A stretch of DNA of 64,000 bases from the NCBI GenBank assembly GCA_022393335.1, contig JAJEKB010021269.1, positions 523,894 to 587,893 of the forward strand, read 5' to 3'. The notes beneath the pieces were generated by a model. That model had not been told where the DNA came from. It searched no databases and saw only the letters and a program-made list of their open reading frames with translations. The DNA comes from Macrotrachela quadricornifera. Lineage: Eukaryota; Rotifera; Eurotatoria; Philodinida; Philodinidae. Made by a program: the position numbers and the translations under genes. This document shows positions 24,940 through 37,398 of the stretch, in pieces. Each line of letters begins with the position of its first letter. Position 1 is the stretch's first letter.

Positions 24940-26360
24940 TAATCCTGAATCTCAAGGATCTTGTCAAGTCCTGTTTCAAATGCTAGCAATTCCTATTTCC
25001 AAGATTTTACAAGGTGAAACAACGTTTTGGTCAGAATTTCTTCAAGATCTCATCAAGGATCTTCTTTAGCAGCGTAACCAGGATTTTAGTGGTAGTAAGG
25101 TTCAGGTTACTGGAGTCTGTCGAGTGGTAGGACTGAGCTCCCTCTAGCCCTACCTTGATGATGCCACTATTTTTTCAAGATTTTATCAGGCTTTCATCAG
25201 GAATAAGGTTAAAACTTCATATCTTGATTCTGCCAGGAATGATAGTCATATGAGACAAGGATCTTAGCAAGAAAATATCTGAGGAGAACTGTTCAAGCAC
25301 AGGAATTTCGACTGCTTAAAAAAAATGAAAGTATGACGAAGATCTTGATAAGAAAATATAAGGATCTAGCTAGGATCCTTTCAGATTTACGTTTCGAGAC
25401 AATAAAAAACTTAACCTTTCAAGATCCTATCAGGAATCTATCAAGTATGAATAGAACGATTCGCTAAATTTTTTTGTAAGTTCAGATGAGAATCTTTTCA
25501 AGACTTTGAAGTCTACAGATTACAACAGACACTCAATCGATTAGTAGCATATGTTTCGATAAAAGTGCGTATTGTCTTCAACATGTTCGAAAAAAATTCT
25601 AACTATTCAGTTTTGTATCCAATTGAAATTTTAAAAAATAGTTCGAATGGTCGCTACCTAATTCCTCCACTTTGTTTAGGAAAAAGTCATTCACTACGCA
25701 CACCAATGAAACGAGGAAAATAACACACTACAGAATATCAAAAAAAAATTCTAAAAAAATAACATGGATAAATAGATAAAGTCCAGAAGAGGGGTGGAAT
25801 AAATTAGCACTCGTGAAAGACATGGAAAAAAAGAATGATGGAAAGAATTCATAATCATAGAAAAGAGAAGAGAAAGAGAACAGCGAGTCATGTGCATATA
25901 ATGACAGAACGAAGATAAGATGAGAAAAAAAGGAATATCTTATATCCTAACAAAAATGCAAATATTTTCTTTTAATCTACATAAACTAAAAAAACTCACA
26001 TATATTATTAATAGGGACTAAAATTAAGATATTGCATTCTTAGAATTGTTATATTAATTTTTATCTGTATAAAATTCAAATTAAAAGTTTACATTGAAGT
26101 TAAGAGATCGATACTCTATGTGTTCATTTACCTTATATTTCATTTAGAAAATCGTGCTAGGATTTTGCCAAGAATCTCATATCATCGTGAAGGAAACTCA
26201 TACAAATTTTAAATGACAAAAGTAGAAATTCCCTTATTTTTCCAACTTTAAATTTTGAAATGTTCACAGGATTCTAGTATTTTTTAGTTACACAATTCTT
26301 TCAGGAAAAAAAGGCAAATCCTAGCACGATCCTGATCATATCTTTCAAGGATCTTGCAGT
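24940..26360. repeat. cluster of a degenerate AAGGATCTTG-type motif
   Basis: Variants of AAGGATCTTGCCAGG recur many times in both orientations: CTCAAGGATCTTGTCAAG (about 24952), CAAGATCTCATCAAGGATCT (about 25043), GACAAGGATCTTAGCAAG (25255), GAAGATCTTGATAAG (25338), AAGGATCTAGCTAGGATCCT (25361), CAAGATCCTATCAGGAATC (25418), GCTAGGATTTTGCCAAG (26156) and TCAAGGATCTTGCAGTG (26347). The core AGGATC/GATCCT is nearly self-complementary. No gene is present. It could be an old satellite or a protein-binding array; nothing decides between these. Confidence 0.45.
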
Positions 26361-27095
26361 GAAACATCAAATATTATCTTTAGTGGATAGTATTAATCAG
26401 CAATAGTTTTCTTAAACTTTCAATTTGAGTCTTTTTCTACAAAATACATTAATAAGATATGTCAAATGTTGTGTTGCTGAGAATAGTCATATTCATCTTT
26501 TATAAATCTTCACTTTTCTGATTGATTCACAATTCGAGAAAAATCTTTTTTACAAACTATTTCATCGGTTTTTCTATCAATTTATCATTATCTATACAGT
26601 AAAAGATAATCTTTGAAAAGAAAAGAAAAACACGATCTCTGAAGTTTTCATCAAAGAATATTTACATAAACTCAAATTATGATGCATACAGATTAATGAA
26701 AGAATATGAATCATATTAACTGCCTCATAGGAATTTACTCAGCTAGAAATTTTTGATGCTGTTATATTAGAAAAAAAACAACGGTATTTAGAATGAAGAA
26801 AATAACTCATACTTCGTTCTTATTTCATACAAGACATAAAAGAAATAAGAATCGACAATATTTGACGGATGTCAAAATGCATTCTATAAGAGAATAAAAA
26901 AAAACTATGACTTCGAGTCATCTTCTCGTCTAACTGTCAAAAAAAAAAAGAAAAAGAAAAAGGAAAATGCTCATCGTCTGTTACTACAAACATACGTTAT
27001 AACGAGAGAGAAAGGAACAAACAAAAATAAAGCTACATTTCTAGTCTGACAACACAACAGAAAAAGAAGATTGTGAAACATTTTCTATTGGAATA
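26361..27095. other. upstream region of the rhomboid gene
   Basis: AT-rich with A/G-rich tracts (about 26935-26970). It presumably contains the promoter of the rhomboid gene; no core element is convincing. Confidence 0.35.
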
Positions 27096-28120
27096 ATGAA
27101 TAATAACGGTGCTATAGAAATGGAAATGGAAGAACTGTATTCAATACGAGTTGAAGAACCAATTTCTACTAAAAAATATTCTATTAAAGTATGGTTTCAA
27201 CGTCTTATCACTCTCGATGGAATATTATATAAAAAGCATCATCGTCCAATATTCATTATTATCATGACTATTTTACATATTCTCATTCATCTTTTAGTAT
27301 ATATTAATATTAATTGGAAAGGTCAAACTTTCGCGCATACTTTATTTGATCTTTTTAAATTTTTTCTACCATGTATGCGACCAACATCTTATGATATTCG
27401 TATGCGTATTGTTAATTGTCTACCATCGATGAAAAATGGAACATGTTATTATGATGATGTACTTAAATATATGTGTTTTTCATTTACATATCCTCATCAA
27501 CTTTGGCGAATAATAACAGTTAATTTACTTCATTTAGATTGGTTACATTTGTTAAGTAATCTTGCAGCACAAATTGTACAAGGCATTCCACTCGAACGTA
27601 AATATGGTTCAATTTGTATATTTGTTATTTTTTGGCTTTCAGAAGTGGGTGCTAGTCTAAGTTTCATGTCAATACATGAAGAAGAATGTAAGTATAATAT
27701 TTATAATTTAATCTCATATTTTTTTCTCTAGCCGGTGTTGGAGCTTCCGGTGCCATATATGGTCTCATGTTGTTTTTAATTATGGATCGTCTTATTGCAA
27801 TACAATCAAATACGGGTCATCGTCTTTTCATAATCATACAATTAGCTTTACTTTTATTACCCTTTGTTATTATCAATATACCTTTAATGATTAAGTATAC
27901 TATAGCACATTCAGCTCATATTGGTGGTGGTTTGGTAGGATATCTAATTGGTGTAATTATGCTTGGTTGTCCATGTTCATGGATTAATGAGAATTCTATT
28001 CGTCGAAAGATTTGTCAACGAATAGCATTCATTCTTTTATTTCTATACTATTTAATAACTTTTATTATCTTTTTTTTAAAAGATGTTCCTCTTGTCCATT
28101 CAATCGTGAACAATTTTTAA
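27096..28120 (+). CDS. rhomboid-family intramembrane serine protease
   Basis: Two exons, 27096-27687 and 27732-28120, with a 44-bp intron (GTAAGT...CTCTAG), encode 326 residues. Order of features: cytosolic N-terminal tail of about 50 residues; first membrane helix; a long luminal loop with Cys residues; the WR-containing LWRIITVNLLHLDWLHLLSN helix carrying the HxxxxHLLxN motif; then GVGASGAIYGL, in which Ser203 is the catalytic serine of the GxSG motif; and HSAHIGGGLVGYLIG, in which His260 completes the dyad; a further helix ends the protein. All catalytic positions are intact. The intron splits the sequence just before the GxSG motif. Members cleave transmembrane substrates in the secretory pathway or at the cell surface; the substrate here is unknown. 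Confidence 0.93.
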
Positions 28121-28793
28121 TTATTTCAGTAAAAATTCAAAAAGAAAACTGAATCAATACTCATTGCTCATTAATAATTTAAGTCTCTAACTTATACTCT
28201 TTAGATATTTCTTAAGAAAAAACTTTTAAAAAAAAAATGGAAATTTTTTTCTTTATCTTTGATTATTTGTCTGATATGTTTTAATATTTAATTGAAAAAT
28301 GAATAGTATTTGAATATTTTACTTTGTTAAAAGAATTTTTTTTTTAATTTCGATTAATTTTATATTTTTGTCAAATTGTATTTCAAGAATATACTGAACA
28401 TCAGAGTATTTCATCATTATAGATCTAAGATTCAGACTTGAGATCGATTTTCTATCTAATCAATGTTACTGAAAAAAAGAGAATCTTCATATGTATGTTG
28501 CTGATATAGAGACATTATTATAAATCGAAACAGAATGTTCAACTCTACTTATTTTGAATAAATCTATTATTGTATTAGTATAAACAATATAGTGTTATTC
28601 ACACATAACAATAAACCATTTAGATTGACTGAACTACTATTTCTTTTCAGATGATATTTTAATTCAAATTTTATTTAGAATATTGACAAATTCGAAAAGA
28701 TTTATTTCATATGATTTTATTTTGAATGGAAATTATCGACGTTTTTTTTATACAGTCATTTGTTGATCTACTTCTACAAAGATAAATGAATTA
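28121..28793. other. gene-free stretch between convergent genes
   Basis: AT-rich 3' flanks of the rhomboid gene and of the small secreted peptide gene; nothing else recognised. Confidence 0.4.
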
Positions 28794-29060
28794 TTAATTG
28801 CGATACAATGGTTTGTCACTTGTTTCATTGAATTGTGAACCCCAAACACTTTCATCAAAATCTATATGTTGACCTTTGTTAAATAATTGACCGTTTCTAA
28901 ATAGAGAAGTAATATTTCAATATAAATTATCTTGGAGAAGAATTAAAGATGAATTATTAATAACAACTTACATTTGTTTATTATTGAAATTAATTGATGC
29001 TGAATTGATTAAATATAGAAATGTAATGACAATAAGAAGGACGAATGTAAATGTCTTCAT
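28794..29060 (-). CDS. small secreted peptide (63 residues)
   Basis: Two exons, 29060-28972 and 28896-28794, joined through GTAAGT and ATTTAG over a 75-bp intron, give 63 residues ending at TAA. The start at 29060 is chosen because MKTFTFVLLIVITFLYLINS is a textbook signal peptide; an upstream in-frame ATG would bury it. The mature peptide, about 40 residues, includes NGQLFNKGQHIDFDESVWG and one sequon (NET), with no cysteines. The split codon AT|A is restored cleanly. The structure resembles neuropeptide precursors or short secreted effectors in size, but no dibasic cleavage pairs are seen. Function unknown. Confidence 0.75.
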
Positions 29061-30018
29061 TTTTAAGTATAACATTGAAAAAAAGAGTCTATTTATAGAT
29101 AAGAAATTATTTTCTAGTCTTCTTTTTTCTTTATTCAAACTGACGAAAAAGGTCAACATATTTATAACCAATGATAATTATTTTAAAGATATTCATGTAT
29201 ATACATAATAACAAATCAAGTAATAGAATAATATCAATTTTATTTTTCATTATATTATGCAAGACATACAACAATTTTATTGTTAAAATATATAGATACT
29301 TATAAAAAATAGTTTAAATATAACAAGCAGTTGTTTATCATCAAATTATGAAAGTTAATCAATAAATTAATTGATAAACTATTTTAGTCTTTATTAATGT
29401 TCATAGAATAATAAGATCAATGTTTACAAAGGAATGGATATTAATGATAATTAAAGATGAAATTATACTAAAAAAAAAACGATCTTTCTTCAGTAAATAT
29501 CGGCAGTACTGTAAAAAAATTGAATGACATGGGTATACTTTATTTGAACGTGTATAATTCGTTTGTATGAGTATTCAATTTTGTTTTATTTTTTCTCAGA
29601 ATATATACATTGCAAATTATGAATCAACTTTTTAAAGTGAATATCTTATAATGATACTATTCATCATCTAATTTCTTCGTTTTATATCTGTAATTACTTG
29701 GTTATCTATTTCCTTTGTTTTAATTATTAATTACATTCATTTTTTTTTTCATTTTACTGTTATAGTTATTGGTAATCGTAGCTTCTAAATTGCAAAGAAA
29801 AGGGCCAATTTTTATTTGCAATTAGGGCGTAGTTTAATGGTACCTCCAATTGTATCTTTCATTATCACCATATAAAAATTGTCCTTAAATGGTTAGTTTA
29901 TTATACACTACATAAAAGAAAATATATACATCGCTCGCATATACTATAAATGAAAAAATCAGCAAAAATTATATATAAGTTTTGATAAAAATAAATATGA
30001 GTCAATTTTATTTGTCTA
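29061..30018. other. gene-free stretch
   Basis: AT-rich. A short tRNA-like start (GGGCGTAGTTTAATGG) near 29825 has no matching acceptor or T-arm and is not a tRNA gene. Confidence 0.4.
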
Positions 30019-31621
30019 TTATGTATTGAAACAAGTTGAAATAATAGCTGTATATAAGCCAATTTGAGATAAAGTTGTTTGATTAGTAGTCGTATTTGTT
30101 GATGGATCATAAATAGATACAGCTGTATAATTTTGATAACTAGTAAAAAATAAAAATTTTGAATTATATGGAACATATGTGAAAGCTGTTGTATTTCCAT
30201 TCCATTGTTGCGTTAGTTGATATTGAATTAAAGTTTGAGCATTTGTTGTACTAAGTTGTCTAATTATAAATGGTGTAGTAAAAAATAAACCATATAATTT
30301 TCCATCATTTGTTCCTTTTAACTCTGCATATGTCCCATTAATATAATTACCTACAGTTGACATAGTGAGTGTACTTGCATCAATTTTTCCTAAAGTATTC
30401 CCTGTAGAATAATAATCAGATATATATAATGTTTCACCAACAGTACTATTATCCTTGATAAATGTCATATCAAAATAAAAAATACCAGTTTGATTTTGAA
30501 TATATGTTGTATTTGCACATTGTGCAGTTTTTATATTATATGTATAAATTTTTCCATCAGTATATAACAACCATAGTAAACCATTTTTTTGAAGAGCACT
30601 TGAATAAATAGATTGAGATGTTGAACAATTTATTGTACCAATTTGTGTAATATTATATGTTGTTGGATTATATTGATATAAAATAGTTGAAAAAACAAAA
30701 TAAATATAATTTATTGTTTCTGTTGTACAATTTGTAGAACCTAAAATGAAATATATGTATGTTTATATTATTTGAATTTATTTTTAAACTTACTTATACT
30801 AAAAAAATTACAAAACATCATTGTAACATTAACTGTTTCACCATTAGTAAAAGTCATAGAAATTGTAAATGTTGTATAATTTTTTCGAAGACTATTTTGA
30901 ATACTTGTTAAATATTGTCGACGACAGTATGTTGATGAACATGATGATGGATATGTTATTTGAATTTGTGGAAGAAATATATCACCTAATAATGCTGAAT
31001 TTGTACCATTTTCACAAGTAGAATTTCTATTAAATAAAAAAAAAACAAAACAAAAAATAGAAGTAAATAAAAAAATTTTGTCTTTTTTTTTAACCCATTT
31101 ATTGTTTGTCTCTTTCTTCTACTTGTTGATGTTGATGATGCAAAACCAGCTGATTGAAGATTAAGTACACTAGTTGATAATCCTGTTTGTTGAGCTAACT
31201 AAATTAAAAAAAAAACAACTTAATAATAAATAAAAATTAGAAAAAATCAAATGATTATAAACTTGTGTTGAAACAGAATTTTTATCAGCTATTATACGTG
31301 ATCGACCATTAATTAAATTTGTTGAATAACCAGCATAAGATGTAACTAGTTTTTTTTTATTCAAATAAAAATAAAATAAAATTTTTAATAATATTCTATC
31401 AAATAATAATATACTTGTATTGGTAGTACTACTACTACCTTTTATTGATAAATAGATAGGAATTAATGCTAATATAATTGTAGCAGCAATTATAAAAAGT
31501 GTTAATAGAAGACAAAATATTGCCAATGGAGCTAGCCATGTTGATCTAAGTTATTTATATTTAAGATATATAGATATATATGCTATTCTTACTTTCCACC
31601 ATTAAACATTTTGACTTCCAT
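30019..31621 (-). CDS. membrane-anchored extracellular protein with furin-like site
   Basis: Six exons join in frame to 433 residues: 31621-31593, 31545-31415, 31345-31263, 31198-31095, 31026-30794 and 30740-30019. Introns are 47-69 bp, two with weak donors (GTTTAT, GTTAAA). A short basic cytoplasmic start (MEVKMFNGGK) precedes one long hydrophobic helix (about 13-39), so this is a signal-anchor protein with an outside C-terminus. Residues 108-111 read RRKR followed by QT, a furin-type site that could release the ectodomain. The ectodomain has a Cys-containing part (CSSTYC, MFCNFF) and then about 240 residues of repeated short strands and sequons (LYISDYYSTGNTLGKID, LYGLFFTTPF), suggesting a beta-propeller-like fold. 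I do not recognise a named family. Confidence 0.85.
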
Positions 31622-33582
31622 TTCTATTGAATTAGACTGACAAGGTAAAATAAAAAGAAACTTACTTTTAGTTGTTATATTCTATGATAGTTTGTGTCTG
31701 AACATTGATTTTTTTACTATTATTTATATATTAAATTAAGTTAAAATGACAAATTAAGAGAGTATTCAATATTCATGTCTATTTGATAGGAAATCATGCA
31801 TAACGATCTTGAGACAGAATAGTTTACTCATTAAGAATATATAACATGTAAGTATGATAGAATCAAAAATTTCTTCATTATCTTTTTATCATAAATTTTA
31901 ATATTTAATTGAGCATTAGTCTTTATACATATAAAGAAATAGATAATGATTAATTCTAATCATAGATTTTGTATTTGATAGATAATTCTCTAGTCTACAT
32001 CGACTCGAGAGTATTATGACATTGAAATATAGTTTTTATTTGTAATTACCATGTCATTACTTAAAATGTTAGGTGAACAAGTAAATGAATGAATATTAAT
32101 TAATGGTTGTCCTTCAATTTTGACAAGAAACATAATTGATGTACGAATAAGTATTTCATTTCAAATAAAATTTTATATAATGATTGTAGTTTTTATTTAC
32201 AGTAATTTATACATAATCAGATAACTTCGAAATAGTTATCTGATATATTGTAAATTTAATAGTTAAATTATGAAAAAAAAAATTTTTTTTCAAACTACTT
32301 TTATTTGTAGACAGGAAGGCATTTAAAGTATCTTATATTATTTTGTGTAAAATTTTCAATATGCAGCTACAATTAAAAAAAAAATTTGCACATCTTATTA
32401 TGCAAATATATTCTTATATATTAGTTGATTGTCCACAGCGAGTATTTAATGAATGGCTTCCCAAATTCCAATATCTCATTCGCATTAAATTTCATGTATG
32501 TGGTAAATATAGTTATAGATTAAGCTCTCATATCACAACAAGCAAATGTCGAAATTTTCTTTTTTCCAGAAAAAAAAACTTGCCCAACAGCAAAAATATT
32601 TGGGACAGAGCCACTGGTACGAAGTATTGATCTCACATTTTACTTACTATTAGAGATATAAGGCTCAAATATTGTGCACATCTACGGCATGATATATGTA
32701 AATTAACGACAGTAATCTGACGTCTATAGGCTGAGTCTAGAAGAAGTTATAATGTGCATAGAATTACGATGTTGTGAGTCTTATTTTCATGAAGATCCAT
32801 CAAACTTTATAAAAATTGTAATCATATTACTGCTACGATCGCCTCTATAGGAAATAGTATTCATAGTCAGAACTCAGAGAGATTATAATAAATCGATCTA
32901 AAAATTATATAGAATATGATGTAGAACTCTAGTATTATTGCCTATAATGCTCTAGCGAAAAACCTCGAAAAACTCTAAAGCGTAAAGAAAAATACAGTGT
33001 TTCAATCGAGAGCGCTGTAGTACCAAGGTTATTTGTGTTTGGTGTAAATAATAAGTTACTGCTGGCTAAATTTCTCATTATTGGCTCTTTTTCATTAATA
33101 ACGATGGTTCGGCGTTTGTTTGTTGTAATATGAAAGCTTAATTTGGAAAGTCATTCATGAGTATACCAGAACCTTTTTCAAGGACTATATATTCATATTC
33201 CGATAAATAGTCTTGCTGACATTTTCAATATATGTCACCATTTGTTTTTCTGTTTTCCTGTTTGTACCATTACATAGGTGGTTCTCTTTCATTTTGAAAT
33301 GAATAATTACGAATTGAAGTTGAAATTTCTTTTCTTTTGTATTCATAAACAACTGGAATTTTACGATGATTACATGTTGTTTGAAGAAATCAAATCTTCA
33401 ACGTTCCGTAAAAGAAATTACCAATGATGATGTGAATTTACAAAGAAAGCTATGCTATCAGTAATGACACTACAAATCTGCAATTTTGTGAAAGTTTTGT
33501 TCGGTCTTTACTTTTTGATAAGCTATTTGAGAAGCCAAAATCTGATTAGAAGCAACAGTTAACAAGTAATTTGAAGCCTTAA
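31622..33582. other. gene-free stretch with possible relics
   Basis: No supported gene. A minus-strand open piece at about 32055-32165 (FLVKIEGQPLINIHSFTC) ends at a GTAATT donor and might be an exon relic. An open frame at 32343-32630 on the plus strand has no recognisable family. Several unpaired pieces of higher GC occur at 32640-33300. Confidence 0.35.
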
Positions 33583-33783
33583 CTCACTGATCATAAGCTC
33601 AAAGAAATAGAAAAATCTGCACACATTGTCCAAAGACGATGTGCAAGTTGTTATGAGAAAATCAGACAACAACAATCAAGAGAAATATGTGCTATGGTAG
33701 CAAAGAGAATAAAAACTTTCTGTTCTGATTATGAGAAATTCTTTTGTCTTAATTGTTTCAATGAAAAGTATTCCTCTACATAA
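33583..33783 (+). pseudogene. piggyBac-like transposase C-terminus, broken
   Basis: One plus-strand frame reads LTDHKLKEIEKSAHIVQRRC, then ASCY, and later FCSDYEKFFCLNCFNEKY before a stop. The C-x2-C ... C-x2-Y/FFC-x2-C spacing fits the cysteine-rich zinc-binding tail of piggyBac transposases. An in-frame stop lies directly upstream and the catalytic domain is not recognisable in the preceding 500 bp, so only the tail survives. The TTAA-ended element at 16141-17046 may be a partner family. Confidence 0.55.
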
Positions 33784-33954
33784 TAAAATGGTTCGTACAG
33801 TAGCAAAGATGAGTTAAGTAAACGACTGATCTTCGCTCATTACTGAGAAAAAAATCCGTTTGTCTTATCATTTTCTTTGTTAATATATACCGTAAGTCAC
33901 TGGTGGCTTACATCTCCTCGAAAGGACTAAAGGTAATTATAATAACGATGAAAA

Positions 33955-34280
33955 ATGAATGCTCTAGCTCCTGGTGTGCCTACTCCTCGTATGGTGTCTA
34001 GTTACATAATCAAAAACAATTCTGAAGGTATTGTCAAAGTTCAAATATTGTATAAAGGAGCGGTACATTAAAGGAATGGGTGAAACGTTCCCAGGCGAAG
34101 AGTGTATCATGAGCAAATTTCATGGCAAAGCCTTAAGGAAATTATAAGCATTGGAGTTACTCAATCTGATGATCAAATCAAAAATTAACAGCACCATTTG
34201 ATGGCGTCTTTCGTATCAAACCCGATTGGTTTTTCGTCATCGATAACCAGAAAACCCATTCACTCAAAAACAACAGCTAA
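33955..34280 (+). pseudogene. frameshifted small gene of unknown function
   Basis: Three plus-strand frames follow one another as if parts of one protein: MNALAPGVPTPRMVSSYIIK and NNSEGIVKVQILYKGA, then GETFPGEECIMSKFHGKAL, then IISIGVTQSDDQIKN and TAPFDGVFRIKPDWFFVIDN with a stop at 34280. Frame changes fall near 34068, 34143 and 34187. The parts have ordinary protein composition and together suggest a beta-rich domain of about 105 residues. I do not know the family. It is best read as a recently broken gene or gene copy. Confidence 0.55.
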
Positions 34281-35864
34281 ATCAAGAAAAAATACTCTAC
34301 TTTATTTTACAACCATTAATTTCAAACTTAACATTTTCTCTTTTAAAAATTATCAATTAATTCCATATTTATTTATACAACGAAAATAGTTTTCATGCAT
34401 TATAGGAAATAATTCCTAATCATAAGTATTTAACAATTAACAAAGAATAAATTATACTGTTTGAATTTTCAAACTTTGTCAGTTATTCTTCACTTGATCG
34501 AAAATTTTCTATAAAATCATTGATAACAGATCTAAAAAATTTATTACACATCTTTTTTTTCAAAAAAATGCAAAGCAAAGTGATAGAAACAACTGGATAA
34601 AAATATATATCAAAATTATGCTAAGGCGGACAAAATTTATTCCTATTTATATGAATTCATTTCATAATGTACAATTTTTTCAATTACGAAAAATTAAATG
34701 TTACATTTGCTAAAAAGCAAAAATAACATGCTGAACTTATGTGGCAATATAATAGTTTGAATATACAAAGATATGGAATATAGGAAGAAAATACAGAAGA
34801 TCAAGGGTCAGATAATTAATACACATAGATCGAAAGATATACTGGATATATACAGTGAAAATGTATGAAGATCTAGAAAGAGATGATGTATACAATGATA
34901 TTATGAGGTAATTGAAGATAAAGATTATCACATATATAACATTAATTGTATAATGACTATAAGATTGTTCACACTGTACTATAATAGTTTGGCTATTCTT
35001 TCTGCTCTGAAAATTTCACGATTAATTGTTATTTTTTGTGAAGTATTTTTCTATGTTCTATAACATGAGCAAGTTTGGTCAGTCAAAAAGCTATATTGTA
35101 GATAGTGCTTTACTGCATCACTTTTGTCAAAAAGACAAATTTTTAACCACGTTTTTTATTAAGAAAAATTCATTATTGAAATCTAGACAGGATTTCTGGA
35201 TCACCCTTTACATAGGTTCCTTATTCTTAACATCTGTGAAAACATAGTTAGAAGTATCTCTAATCGAACTTTCATAAACTTTTCTATTTATAATATTTAA
35301 CAATTGACATGAAGAATAGATAAGATTCCGAATTTATCTAATGAAGAATAGACTTAGGTCCTTTCAAAACAATTGTCGTAAACACTTTAGAATTATTTTA
35401 TATTTCAACATTATTCTCATCCTCATCCCTAACTTTGACCACCTGAGCATTGAGATTGATTATGAACAGAAAAATAAGCCGTATATGAAAACGGTCAGTC
35501 GTTAGTGGCCAACAGGAGGGAGACCGACGAATAACTAGACGTTAATTTATAGACTTTACCATAAGTACAGTAAGTGAGAGCTGAGGCATCTTGAGACAAT
35601 GTCGAATGATTCGATTGTTGAGGCAAAATAATCCGTTATTATACATTTGACGTAAAAGGGCTTATTCAATGAAGCATTTATGCATGCTAACATTGGCGTT
35701 ATTTGCTTGTCATCATTCGGAACTCCTGTTCATTTGATTACGAACATTAAGTCTTTTTTGCTTATATCAGTTCTTTTGACTGAAGAGAAGGTCATATGAG
35801 AAAAATAAAGTTTGTATGTGTGTTTGCTCAGGGTGAAAGGCTTGACTAGAGTAACGTAGAGAAC
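34281..35864. other. gene-free AT-rich stretch
   Basis: Nothing supported; small open frames are low-complexity. Confidence 0.4.
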
Positions 35865-36030
35865 ATCTACCAACTCATCATATAAGATGCTAACGTTTCT
35901 CTACTATTGTAACGATAAAACATGTTGTTGTTCGGACCAATCCGAGGTTATCTGTGATCCACTCTCATATGGTCCGATCAATAGCATGTTTCATCCTTAC
36001 AATATAAAAAGAATTAATGACACTTCCAGC
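35865..36030 (+). repeat. decayed single arm of a foldback-7-family element
   Basis: TCTACTATTGTAACGATAAA, GGTTATCTGTGATCCACTCT, CATATGGTCCGATC and CATCCTTACAATA parallel the right arm of the element at 48239-48570 (CTACTATTGTAAGGGTAAAA, GGTTATCTATGACCTCCTCT, CATATGGCCCGAAC). The mirror arm is missing, so this copy no longer folds. The open frame overlapping it is coincidental. Confidence 0.65.
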
Positions 36031-37398
36031 AATACTGGCCAACTCCATATGGTTTGGTGCAGTTCGACGAGCTAATTCTGAACTACAGTAACTAGGATAC
36101 ATATGTATATACCTATATGTGATACAGATGTGCGCTTGATCAAATTTGATCTTTATTGTAGAGCTTTTTATATACGAAATGGTAGGTTTTCGTTATAGAG
36201 AATCCTTGTATTCTATTTTATTTTAAATTAGATTATGAGAATTGTTTTTACTATAAAGTCTATCGGTGAGCAAATTTATTTGCGATATTGTTTGCTTGTG
36301 AAATATTGTATTATATTGTCATGCGGCTTGATCTTCTTTATTTATGGTGATTTCCATATCCAAGCATTATCGAGCTCTTTTCTAGAACTTTATAAAACTT
36401 TATGAACCACTATTTGAGGATAGGATAGAGCACATATGAATGTATCTACATTCATTGGTTAGATTTTGGAAAAGAATATTTTCACATTTGCTCACCTAAC
36501 TCTCCACTGTATCGTCGATCGTTCGATAGTGATTTAAATTCTCTGTGAATTGACATAGTATTGGCGAATGTGTTATACGGTATTTAGTGGAATGACAATC
36601 AATAAGACGGTCTAAATTCGATTTTTGCAGGCTCTTTAAAATTTATGTGCTTACGCTATTCGATAGAGTTCATCGAGATGTATTGAATGACTTAAATAGC
36701 ACTCAGTCACTCAAGCCACAAACGAGCTCGATTTTTGATTTATCAGGAATTCTGATGAATAAAACTTTATCTCTGTTCCAATAAAATATATTGTAATCAA
36801 TAGATGTCATCAAACTGCATCAAATAAGCTAAATTTTGCAACTGGCTTAGATTATGAAGAATCTCCTTAGACAGAAAATGATTTTTGGTACTATTTGGCT
36901 CACTGAATTTCACAGTTGGCTCAATCAATGAAGCGAGTTATTTCAGAGAAAACTAGAACAGACTGGTAACTTCTTTTGCATCAGAAGTTTTGATTCTCTT
37001 AAGAGAATCCGTGACTTATTTCTATTTGTGAATGTTGATCATGAAATATGAATAATTAGTAGAATGTGAAAAATTGATGTTGAAGATCAGGTTACTTCAA
37101 AACTTGTTCCTGACAATGTTCTGTGTATTTTCAAATGGCAGGATTTATCCCATTGACTCACTTACTTTAACATTCAACAAAAGAAAAAGAAGAAAAATAA
37201 AATTTGTTCAGAAAAGCGTTATTAATCTAAGTGTTAAAAAAATGTTAACTGCTTCAGAATGAAGTTTTTGACTCGCCTCATCATTGTGTTTTTGGTCATT
37301 AATTATTCTTTAGGTAAATTATTTCTACTCAGTTGGCACGAAATTTTTTGCGTTTTTTTTTAAATTTTATTTTTATTTTTTTAACTTCAAGATTACAA
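36031..37398. other. gene-free stretch
   Basis: Unremarkable sequence with no supported gene or repeat. Near 37290-37350 a possible mariner terminus (AGTTGGCACGAAATTTTTTG) flanks the transposase relic, but no partner end was found. Confidence 0.35.

Noticed and set aside
29820..29890. tRNA-like sequence GGGCGTAGTTTAATGG
   Set aside because: Only the 5' and D-arm-like part is present; no anticodon arm, T arm or acceptor pairing can be drawn.
32055..32165. Candidate minus-strand exon ending at GTAATT
   Set aside because: Protein-like for about 36 residues but with no start, acceptor or neighbour exon; kept only as a possible relic.
35887..36075. Cysteine-rich open frame resembling a small secreted peptide
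   Set aside because: It lies wholly inside a decayed foldback arm also found at 48.4 kb, so it is repeat sequence.
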